Shown here piece after piece: positions 1-5,224 of a stretch of 6,073 bases of DNA. The DNA comes from Candidatus Sulfopaludibacter sp. SbA3 (GTDB lineage Bacteria > Acidobacteriota > Terriglobia > Bryobacterales > Bryobacteraceae), in contig CAMDKT010000387.1 of NCBI GenBank assembly GCA_945900935.1, forward strand, positions 1-6,073. The letters run 5' to 3'. Under the pieces are notes generated by a model, which made no database searches, was not told where the DNA came from, and was given only the letters and a program-made list of their open reading frames with translations. The position numbers and the translations under genes were made by a program. The first letter of the stretch is position 1. Each line of letters begins with the position of its first letter.

Positions 1-315
1 CCAATCCCCATGCTCCAAATTCGTAAACGGAAATCCAAACTTCCCTGACCCCATCGCCGCCGCGTGAACCAAATGGCCCACAGGTCCCAACCGCGCCTCC
101 GTCTCCCGCAGCGCGGCAATCACGGCCCCATAATCACTCACGTCCACACGAAAATCCGCCCCTGGGGCCAAGTCCCAAACCGCCACCCGGCACCCTTCGG
201 ACGCCAGTCCTCGCGCACACGCCAACCCAATCCCGCTCGCCCCGCCCGTCACCACCGCCACGTGTCCGTTGAGTTCAAAGTCATGCCGTCGATGGCGTTC
301 AGCGCCGTAGGTCAG
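1..315 (-). CDS. Short-chain dehydrogenase/reductase (SDR), N-terminal part, runs off left edge
   Basis: The minus-strand frame ending at position 1 reads as the Rossmann-fold start of an SDR oxidoreductase. It shows a beta-strand VAVV followed by the dinucleotide-binding motif TGGASGIG, then a second strand VAVWD whose terminal Asp suggests preference for NAD(H). A VDVSD segment (the DxxD adenine-ring region) follows, and then LVHAAA, where classical SDRs usually have NNAG. The catalytic Ser-Tyr-Lys would lie outside the window, so the substrate cannot be told. The frame is open from 360 but has no ATG or TTG; the first GTG, at 261, would begin inside the first beta-strand. I used a CTG at 315 because AGGA lies six bases upstream, but this is tentative. 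An ATG at 284 lies in the wrong frame by one base. The gene lies downstream of trpD on the same strand, separated by about 130 bp. The family call is firm; the start is not. Confidence 0.75.
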   Translation of the reverse strand, partial: MTYGAERHRRHDFELNGHVAVVTGGASGIGLACARGLASEGCRVAVWDLAPGADFRVDVSDYGAVIAALRETEARLGPVGHLVHAAAMGSGKFGFPFTNLEHGDW

Positions 316-445
316 GTCGAGTCCTAACGCGATTGAGATAGCGCAGGTTGTTATTGTTACTTAATTAGCGGTTACACCGATGGCGGCCAGGCGGTTTACG
401 GCCGGTCGAAGGAGGGCCTAATCTTTGGGCTTTAGATCGTAGACG

Positions 446-1453
446 CTAGGCATTGGAGAAGGCTGCCATGGAGGCGAGCTTGGCGGCGGCGGCTCCAGTG
501 TCGATGGATTCCCTGGCTTGTTGCACGGCGGTGGCGAGGTCCGGGGCGGCACCGGCGACGAGGATGCCGGCTGCGGCGTTCATGATGACAATATCGCGTT
601 TGGGGCCGGTGGCGCCGCCGAGGATTTCGTGGGTGATGGCGGCGTTAGCAAAGCGATCGCCGCCGCGCAGCGCGTCGAGGGAAGCGCGGGGGAGACCGAA
701 GTCCGATGGCTGCCAGAACTCCTTCTTCACTTGGCCGTGTTCGACTTGCCAGACCGTGGTTGATCCGGAGAGGGTGATTTCGTCGAGGCCATCGGAGCCG
801 TGGACGAGAAATTGACGGCCTTCGCCGAACAGGGCGAGGGCTTGGGCCATTTCGTCGCCGATGCCTTCGGCGGGGACGCCGATGAGCTGGGCCTGGGCGC
901 CGGCGGGGTTGCAGAGCGGGCCCATCAGATTGAAGACGGTGCGTATTTTCAGCTCGGTTCGGACGGGCGCGGCGTGGCGGAGCGCAGGGTGGAGTTTGGG
1001 CGCGAAGAGGAATCCGATGCCGGTTTGGCGGATACTTTCGCCCATTTTTTCGGCGGTGAGATCGATGTTGACACCGAGGGCTTCGAGGACGTCGGCACTG
1101 CCGCACATAGAGCTGGCAGAGCGGTTGCCATGTTTGGCCACTTTGACGCCAGCGCCGGCGACGACGAAAGCGGCGACGGTGGATATGTTGAAGGTATTGG
1201 CTTCGTCGCCGCCGGTGCCGCAAGTGTCCAGGGTGGGACCGGGACCGGGGTCGACGCGGACCATGGCCTCTCGCATGGCGCGCCCGAAGCCGTAAAGCAC
1301 TTGGGCTTCGACCTTGCGCGTGGGTAACAGGACGAGGAAGGCGGCGAGTTGCACTTGGGAGACGGTGCCGGAGAGAATCAGGCGCATTGCCTGCTCGGCG
1401 TCGTCGGATTGGAACGGTTTTTCGCGAATCAGAAGGTGGATGAATGGCAGCAC
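446..1453 (-). CDS. trpD: Anthranilate phosphoribosyltransferase
   Basis: TrpD transfers the phosphoribosyl group of PRPP to anthranilate, the second step of tryptophan synthesis from chorismate, in the cytosol. The 335-residue product has the normal family length. An all-helical N-terminal segment (about 1-65) leads into the nucleoside phosphorylase/phosphoribosyltransferase domain. Visible signatures are the PRPP-binding CGTGGD at 78-83, NIST at 89-92, KHGNRSASS at 107-115, the anthranilate-side RTVFNLMGPLCNP at 171-183, GLDEIT at 222-227 and NAAAG at 292-296. The frame stays open to 1714 inside sucC, but that stretch is antisense shadow. The GTG at 1453 gives an N-terminus (VLPFIHLLIREKPF) that matches usual TrpD length, although no good Shine-Dalgarno is seen. 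It is divergent from sucC with only 24 bp between them, and no other trp gene is in the window, so it appears detached from a trp operon. Identification is secure; the start is probable. Confidence 0.95.
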   Translation of the reverse strand: MLPFIHLLIREKPFQSDDAEQAMRLILSGTVSQVQLAAFLVLLPTRKVEAQVLYGFGRAMREAMVRVDPGPGPTLDTCGTGGDEANTFNISTVAAFVVAGAGVKVAKHGNRSASSMCGSADVLEALGVNIDLTAEKMGESIRQTGIGFLFAPKLHPALRHAAPVRTELKIRTVFNLMGPLCNPAGAQAQLIGVPAEGIGDEMAQALALFGEGRQFLVHGSDGLDEITLSGSTTVWQVEHGQVKKEFWQPSDFGLPRASLDALRGGDRFANAAITHEILGGATGPKRDIVIMNAAAGILVAGAAPDLATAVQQARESIDTGAAAAKLASMAAFSNA

Positions 1454-1458
1454 GATGT

Positions 1459-1473
1459 TAAACTGTGAGTTTA
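1459..1473. promoter_or_regulatory. Perfect 15-bp inverted repeat between divergent trpD and sucC (candidate operator)
   Basis: The sequence TAAACT-GTG-AGTTTA is a perfect 6-bp inverted repeat around a 3-bp centre. After one mismatch it gains a further G/C pair (1457 with 1475). It fills most of the 24-bp gap between the trpD GTG and the sucC ATG. The right arm includes the only weak Shine-Dalgarno-like GTGAG before sucC, so it could act as a DNA operator for both genes or as a small RNA hairpin over the sucC ribosome site. No regulator is identified, and a chance origin is possible. Confidence 0.4.
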
Positions 1474-1477
1474 CCGT

Positions 1478-2635
1478 ATGAAAATCCACGAGTACCAAGG
1501 GAAGGCGATTTTGGCGCGCTATGGCGTGCCGGTGCCGAAAAGCAAAGTCGCATTTACCGTTCAAGAGGCCGAGGCCGCGGCGAAAGAGTTGGGCGGCTTT
1601 GTGGTTGTGAAAGCCCAGATTCACGCGGGTGGCCGCGGGAAGGGCGGCGGCGTGAAGGTCTGCAAGACGGTGGAGGATGCGGTTGAGGCTTCGAAGAAGA
1701 TCCTCGGCATGCAACTGATCACGCCTCAGACGGGGCCGGCGGGACAGACTGTCCGCCGCCTGTTAATTGAAGAGGCATTGCCGATTGAGAAAGAGTTCTA
1801 TCTCGGAATTACTCTGGACCGGGTGACGGGCAAGAATGTTTTCATGGCGTCGTCGGAAGGCGGCATGGAGATAGAAGAAGTTGCTCATCATTCTCCCGAG
1901 AAGATACTGAAAGAGACAATAGAGCCTGGTATTGGTTTGCAGGGATTTCAGGCGCGTAACATGGCGTTTGGGATTGGGCTGCCGGCGAAGAGCGTGAACG
2001 CGGCGGCGAAGGCGATGATTGCTTTGGCGAAGGCTTATGAAGAGACTGATTCTTCGCTCGCTGAGATCAATCCGTTTATCCTATTGAAGGACGGGCGGAC
2101 GATGGCGCTGGACGCTAAGATCAATATTGACGATAACGCGTTGTATCGTCATCCGGACTTTGTCGACTTACGCGATGTGGATGAGGAAGACGCATTGGAA
2201 GTTGAGGCTTCCAAATTTTCGCTGAACTACATCAAGCTGGACGGGAACATCGCCTGTATGGTGAATGGCGCGGGTTTAGCGATGGCGACGATGGATATCA
2301 TCAAGTGGGCGGGCGGTGAGCCGGCTAACTTCCTGGATGTCGGCGGCGGCGCGAATGAGGAACAGATTAAGAATGCGTTCCGGATTTTGTTGTCGGATCC
2401 CGCGGTGAAGGCGGTGTTGATCAACATATTCGGCGGTATCTTGCGCTGCGATGTGCTGGCGACTGGCGTTGTGAATGCCGCTCGCGACCTGGGTATTTCG
2501 CTGCCGGTGGTGATTCGCATGGAAGGCACGAATGTGGCGGAGGGTAAGAAGATAATTGCCGAATCCGGGTTTAACTTCCAGGTGGCCGAGGGCATGAAAG
2601 ACGCGGCGGAGAAGGTTGTGAGGGCGGCACAATGA
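1478..2635 (+). CDS. sucC: Succinyl-CoA synthetase (ADP/GDP-forming) subunit beta
   Basis: The beta subunit of succinyl-CoA synthetase works with SucD to convert succinyl-CoA to succinate while making ATP or GTP, the substrate-level phosphorylation step of the TCA cycle. At 385 residues it has the standard bacterial length and begins with the family signature MKIHEYQGKAIL. An ATP-grasp domain spans about 2-235: K45 and the GGRGKGGG loop (51-58) line the nucleotide site, while N198 in AEINPF and D212 in LDAKINID match the magnesium ligands. The C-terminal ligase domain shows NGAGLAMATMD (263-273), FLDVGGGA (285-292) and the phosphate-binding GGILRCD (319-325). Nucleotide preference cannot be read safely. 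The ATG start gives a full N-terminus; only a weak GTGAG lies before it. Its stop overlaps the sucD start (ATGA), so translation is probably coupled. Any promoter must sit within the 24-bp gap or inside trpD. Confidence 0.98.
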   Translation: MKIHEYQGKAILARYGVPVPKSKVAFTVQEAEAAAKELGGFVVVKAQIHAGGRGKGGGVKVCKTVEDAVEASKKILGMQLITPQTGPAGQTVRRLLIEEALPIEKEFYLGITLDRVTGKNVFMASSEGGMEIEEVAHHSPEKILKETIEPGIGLQGFQARNMAFGIGLPAKSVNAAAKAMIALAKAYEETDSSLAEINPFILLKDGRTMALDAKINIDDNALYRHPDFVDLRDVDEEDALEVEASKFSLNYIKLDGNIACMVNGAGLAMATMDIIKWAGGEPANFLDVGGGANEEQIKNAFRILLSDPAVKAVLINIFGGILRCDVLATGVVNAARDLGISLPVVIRMEGTNVAEGKKIIAESGFNFQVAEGMKDAAEKVVRAAQ

Positions 2636-3504
2636 GCGTATTAGTTAACAAGGCGACGCGCCTGCTGGTGCAGGGTTATACGGGCGCGCAGGGGACATTT
2701 CACGCGACCAATTCGATCAACTACGGAACGACCGTGGTTGGCGGAGTGACGCCGGGCAAGGGCGGGACGACTCATCTGGAGCGGCCGGTTTTTGATACGG
2801 TTGACGCGGCGGTTCGGGAGACGGGCGCGAATGCTTCGGTCATATTTGTTCCGCCGCCATTCGCGGCTGACGCGATTATGGAAGCGGCCGATGCGGGGAT
2901 TGCTTTGATTGTCTGCATTACCGAGGGCATTCCGGTTCGGGATATGATTGCGGTTCGCCAGTTTCTGGTGTCGCGAACGTCGCGGCTGATTGGGCCGAAT
3001 TGTCCGGGAATCATTACCCCTGGCGAGTGTCGGATTGGTATCATGCCGGGTCATATTCACTTACGCGGGCATGTGGGCGTAGTTAGCCGTTCCGGGACGT
3101 TGACTTATGAGGCCGTGGGCCAGTTGACGGCGTTGGGGATCGGGCAGTCAACTTGTATTGGAATTGGCGGCGATCCGATAATCGGGACGACACATTTGGA
3201 CGCGATCAAGTTGTTTAACGACGATCCGGATACGCACGCGATTGTGATGATCGGCGAAATTGGCGGCAATAACGAAGAGATTGCGGCGGCGTGGATTAAA
3301 GAAAATGTAACGAAGCCGGTGGTTGGCTTTATTGCCGGGCAGACGGCGCCTCCGGGGCGGCGGATGGGCCATGCGGGCGCGATTGTGGCGGGCGGCAGCG
3401 GCAAGGCATCGGATAAAATGGCGGCGATGGAAGCCGCGGGAATTACAGTTTGCAGTACCCCGGCCGACTTAGGCCAGAAAATCAAAGAAAGACTTTCGAG
3501 TTAA
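2632..3504 (+). CDS. sucD: Succinyl-CoA synthetase subunit alpha
   Basis: The alpha subunit binds CoA and carries the phosphohistidine intermediate of succinyl-CoA synthetase. The 290-residue product is of normal length. The N-terminal CoA-binding Rossmann domain shows VQGYTGAQGTFH (13-24) and GGVTPGKGG (37-45). The middle has IGPNCPGIITPGE (120-132) and VVSRSGTLTYEA (150-161). The ligase domain ends with GRRMGHAGAIV, in which His247 matches the phosphorylated histidine (His246 in the Escherichia coli enzyme). Its start overlaps the sucC stop by four bases, with a good GAGGG Shine-Dalgarno at 2620-2624 inside the end of sucC. The gene ends in two in-frame stops in a row (TAATAA). ndk follows after 6 bp, so the three genes very probably share one transcript. 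Confidence 0.98.
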   Translation: MSVLVNKATRLLVQGYTGAQGTFHATNSINYGTTVVGGVTPGKGGTTHLERPVFDTVDAAVRETGANASVIFVPPPFAADAIMEAADAGIALIVCITEGIPVRDMIAVRQFLVSRTSRLIGPNCPGIITPGECRIGIMPGHIHLRGHVGVVSRSGTLTYEAVGQLTALGIGQSTCIGIGGDPIIGTTHLDAIKLFNDDPDTHAIVMIGEIGGNNEEIAAAWIKENVTKPVVGFIAGQTAPPGRRMGHAGAIVAGGSGKASDKMAAMEAAGITVCSTPADLGQKIKERLSS

Positions 3505-3510
3505 TAACAT

Positions 3511-3930
3511 ATGGCATTGGAACGTACATTTGCGATGATTAAGCCCGACGCGGTGGCGCGCGGGATTAGCGGGCAGATCCTTCAGTTGATTGAAGAGAAC
3601 GGCTTCCGCATTGTGGCGATGAAGAAGCATCCCATTTCAACTAAAGAGGCGGATGGCTTTTATGGTGTGCACCGGGAGCGTCCGTTTTTCGCGTCGTTGG
3701 TGAAGTTTATGACGGAGGGGCCGTCGATTTTGCTGGTGTTGGAGAAGGAGTCGGCGATTTCGGCGTGGCGCGAATTGATGGGGGCGACGAACCCGGCGAA
3801 TGCGGCGGAGGGGACGATCCGGAAGCGGTTCGCGGAGTCGATTGAGCGGAATTGCTCGCATGGATCGGATGCGCCGGAGACGGCGGCGGTGGAGTGCGGG
3901 TATTACTTTTCGGCTTCGGAGTTGTTGTAG
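3511..3930 (+). CDS. ndk: Nucleoside diphosphate kinase
   Basis: Ndk moves the gamma-phosphate between nucleoside tri- and diphosphates through a phosphohistidine, keeping the NTP and dNTP pools balanced. The 139-residue product matches the small bacterial family. It opens with ERTFAMIKPDAVARG (4-18), contains the conserved FYGVHRERPFF region (50-60) and RKRFAES (104-110), and has the active-site motif NCSHGSDAPE with catalytic His117. The C-terminus (about EC-GYYFSASELL) is the usual short bacterial tail. The ATG lies 6 bp after the sucD stop; no strong Shine-Dalgarno is seen, so coupling to sucD translation is likely. Pairing with sucCD makes sense because Ndk can convert the GTP or ATP made by Scs into other triphosphates, and physical Scs-Ndk association has been described in Pseudomonas. 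It is probably the last gene of the operon, since the next gene is convergent. Confidence 0.97.
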   Translation: MALERTFAMIKPDAVARGISGQILQLIEENGFRIVAMKKHPISTKEADGFYGVHRERPFFASLVKFMTEGPSILLVLEKESAISAWRELMGATNPANAAEGTIRKRFAESIERNCSHGSDAPETAAVECGYYFSASELL

Positions 3931-3953
3931 ACAGGGACCTTTTGGGGTTGTCT
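3929..3953 (+). terminator. Weak hairpin at the end of ndk, possible transcription end
   Basis: AGACA at 3929-3933 pairs with TGTCT at 3949-3953, and inside it ACC pairs with GGT across a TTTTGG loop, leaving a GGG bulge. It begins at the last bases of the ndk stop codon. No T-run follows, so it is not a standard intrinsic terminator. The convergent gap 3931-4057 also holds an AGCCG/CGGCT pair (3987-3991 and 4005-4009) with a 13-base loop, again without a T-run. Nothing else recognisable lies there. Confidence 0.2.
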
Positions 3954-4057
3954 GATGCTTGCCGCCGAAATTTGATCGGATCCAGGAGCCGGTCGACTCG
4001 CGTTCGGCTAGGCATATGACTGGGCTCGGTACCTGAGTGTCGGCGCGGTGGCCGCTA

Positions 4058-4297
4058 TCAGGCGTCGGAGTCCACGCGAGAGACGGAACCGCGTACCCGG
4101 TAGCCGAGCGCGGCGAGCAGGCGAATCAGTAAGTCGCTGGATACGTTGTCCAGGTTGCCATTCAGGATGGAGGTGACCCTCGTTCGCGAGGAGCCGCCTC
4201 GCTTGGCGACTTCGGCGTGGGTGAGCCCTTCGGCGCGTGGCGAAACCGATGGCATCGGGCGTGACAGCGGTATTCTCGACCGCTCGCCCGCTTGCAT
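4058..4297 (-). CDS. Small XRE/Cro-type HTH protein, antitoxin-like, possibly with a disrupted N-terminus
   Basis: The product, up to 79 residues, contains a Cro/C1-type helix-turn-helix from about residue 24. GLTHAEVAKRGGSSRTRVTS forms the recognition part, followed by ILNGNLDNVSSDLLIRLLAALGYRV, a pattern common in small XRE proteins found as antitoxins or regulators in toxin-antitoxin modules. It probably binds DNA; its target is unknown. The first 23 residues are rich in Pro, Arg and Ser and resemble no helix, and no Shine-Dalgarno precedes the ATG at 4297; a second ATG at 4255 would give 65 residues. A neighbouring frame just upstream reads VENTAVTPDAIGFATRR, which looks more protein-like, so a frameshift near 4240-4250 is possible. 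It is the last of four same-strand small genes, 54 bp after the HigA-like gene, and converges on ndk. The HTH call is solid; integrity of the gene is uncertain. Confidence 0.65.
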   Translation of the reverse strand: MQAGERSRIPLSRPMPSVSPRAEGLTHAEVAKRGGSSRTRVTSILNGNLDNVSSDLLIRLLAALGYRVRGSVSRVDSDA

Positions 4298-4351
4298 AGG
4301 CCGGGAGCAGGCGCCGCCACGCCCATATCGGGGCAGACTAACCGAAAAGAT

Positions 4352-4690
4352 TCACAGGAAAAGCTCCACGCCGACTTCGAAGAAAGCCGCGAGTTTCTTG
4401 GCCTGTTCCTTGCTGACGCCGCGCTTTCCGGCGAGGACTTCTGAGACGCGGCTCCTGGTGCCAAGAACCGGGACCAGTTCAGCCGGGCTGAGGCCGCGCT
4501 GTTCCATTAGGTATCCAACCATTTCGTGCGGCGGGCTGGGCGGAATTGGATAGCGTCGGCGTTCGTAGTCGTGCACCAGGTCTATCTGGCTGCCCAGTCG
4601 CGCGTCTTCTTCCACGGAGATCTGGTGCTCGCCCTTCGCCATGAGGCGTTCGATTTCGGTGAGGAGTTGGCGGTTTCTGGTTTCGGTCAT
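4352..4690 (-). CDS. HigA-family antitoxin (XRE-type HTH), no HigB partner beside it
   Basis: The 112-residue product matches the HigA-like antitoxin group (COG5499 type). A helical, charged N-terminal part (about 1-45) includes LTEIERLMAKGE and ends in DLVHDYERRRYPIPP, a hallmark of the family just before the DNA-binding domain. An XRE helix-turn-helix follows at about 57-90 (EQRGLSPAELVPVLGTRSRVSEVLAGKR), and the end QAKKLAAFFEVGVELFL is the usual C-terminal helix. In known modules such proteins neutralise a HigB-type mRNA interferase and repress their own operon. No HigB-like gene lies on either side: hicA ends 60 bp upstream and a second HTH gene follows 54 bp downstream. It may be an orphan, or may regulate the hicBA pair. 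The ATG at 4690 has GGAG about ten bases upstream, inside a small GC-rich inverted repeat (GCGGC/GCCGC, 4697-4717). Confidence 0.85.
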   Translation of the reverse strand: MTETRNRQLLTEIERLMAKGEHQISVEEDARLGSQIDLVHDYERRRYPIPPSPPHEMVGYLMEQRGLSPAELVPVLGTRSRVSEVLAGKRGVSKEQAKKLAAFFEVGVELFL

Positions 4691-4750
4691 TGTTTGGCGG
4701 CTCCGACTCCGGGCCGCTTACGGATCAACTGAGCTGTTAGCAGACGAAGT

Positions 4751-4948
4751 TTACCAAGCGAGTTTGGTGTCTCGGGCGATCTGTCTGGCGACGCCGGGCG
4801 TGAGGTTCTGATTTCCGTGAACCGGGACTGAGATGATTTTTCGTTCGCCCGGTTTTGAAAAGATGTGATGGCTGCCGACAACCCGCCGAACTGTCCATCC
4901 GGCGCGCGTCAACAGCCGGCAGAGGGCGGGGCCGGTGATTGGTTTCAA
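4751..4948 (-). CDS. hicA: HicA-type mRNA interferase toxin
   Basis: HicA toxins cleave mRNA independently of the ribosome and stop growth until bound by HicB. The 65-residue product has the full length and features of the YcfA/HicA family with its small double-stranded-RNA-binding-like fold: MKPITGPALCRLLTRAGW at the start, RRVVGSHHIF (21-30) with the catalytic histidine in the GSHH motif (27 or 28), the basic strand ERKIISVPVHGN, and the C-terminal helix LTPGVARQIARD. No key residue is missing, so it should be active. The start is TTG at 4948, overlapping the hicB stop as TTGA; only a weak GGA precedes it. A poor start coupled to antitoxin translation would keep toxin levels low. Order is antitoxin first, toxin second. 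A HigA-like antitoxin gene follows 60 bp downstream. Confidence 0.93.
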   Translation of the reverse strand: MKPITGPALCRLLTRAGWTVRRVVGSHHIFSKPGERKIISVPVHGNQNLTPGVARQIARDTKLAW

Positions 4949-5154
4949 ACAGCGATATCCAGAATTTGGACGTTCGACTCAGGTTGTCTGCCATCCTCTT
5001 CCATGACAGCTAGAACACCAGTGATCGCTTCCCGGATATTCTCCATCAATTGGTCGACGGACTTGCCTTGCGAATAACACCCAGGGAGCGCGGGGACTTC
5101 GGCCCAGTAACCTCCTTCGGGTTCTTCGTGAATGACTACAGCGTATTTCGTCAC
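4945..5154 (-). CDS. hicB: HicB-type antitoxin, short form without DNA-binding domain
   Basis: HicB antitoxins bind and block HicA. The 69-residue product shows the partial RNase H-like fold of the family: KYAVVIHEEPEGGYWAEVP (3-21), the conserved LPGCYSQG (23-30), and the helix SVDQLMENIREAITGVLAVMEEDG (32-55). After a short tail (ILDIAV) it ends with no HTH or ribbon-helix-helix domain, unlike the longer HicB proteins that repress their own promoter. The start is GTG at 5154; an in-frame TGA lies five codons upstream with no other start codon between, so this choice is forced. The stop overlaps the hicA TTG by four bases, indicating coupled translation. The gene lies 70 bp downstream of the sugar isomerase stop on the same strand, and a tandem 8-bp repeat sits in that gap. 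Identification is strong from sequence pattern and context with hicA. Confidence 0.92.
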   Translation of the reverse strand: MTKYAVVIHEEPEGGYWAEVPALPGCYSQGKSVDQLMENIREAITGVLAVMEEDGRQPESNVQILDIAV

Positions 5155-5172
5155 AACGTCATTGTCTCACTT

Positions 5173-5188
5173 CGAATGGCCGAATGGC
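5173..5188. repeat. Two tandem copies of CGAATGGC upstream of hicB (candidate operator)
   Basis: CGAATGGC occurs twice back to back, the second copy followed by one further matching C. The array lies 19-35 bases upstream of the hicB GTG, within the 70-bp gap after the sugar isomerase gene. It also contains GGCC-GAAT-GGCC, a short inverted repeat. The position suits a regulator site at the head of the hicBA run, but 8-bp units can arise by chance. Confidence 0.35.
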
Positions 5189-5224
5189 CTTCAAGGACTC
5201 AACGGTTCGCCAGTCGCATTTTCA

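Noticed and set aside
64..327. Plus-strand open frame of 87 codons at the left edge
   Set aside because: The opposite strand carries a clear SDR Rossmann motif; the plus product is Pro/Arg/His-rich without similarity.
384..404. CGGCC/GGCCG inverted repeat in the gap after trpD
   Set aside because: Five-base stem with an 11-base loop and no T-run on either strand; too weak to call a terminator in GC-rich DNA.
453..1327. Several long plus-strand open frames opposite trpD
   Set aside because: They mirror trpD codons in GC-rich DNA, show no domain and have Gly/Ala/Arg-biased composition.
1454..1714. Extension of the trpD frame for about 87 codons upstream, opposite sucC
   Set aside because: It is antisense to the conserved start of sucC, has Arg/His/Leu-rich composition, and would make TrpD far longer than the family norm; the GTG at 1453 fits.
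2227..3485. Minus-strand open frames opposite sucC and sucD
   Set aside because: They are shadows of strongly conserved genes, with no recognisable motif or ribosome site.
4162..4464. Minus-strand open frame of 100 codons overlapping both HTH genes
   Set aside because: It is out of frame with both HTH domains and Ser/Pro/Arg-rich; considered only as possible evidence of a frameshift, where a third frame fits better.
4146..4553. Plus-strand open frame of 135 codons across the HTH genes
   Set aside because: It lies antisense to two recognisable HTH proteins and has no motif of its own.
4691..4750. Possible hidden HigB toxin between hicA and the HigA-like gene
   Set aside because: Only about 60 bp are available and no toxin-like peptide is seen in any frame.
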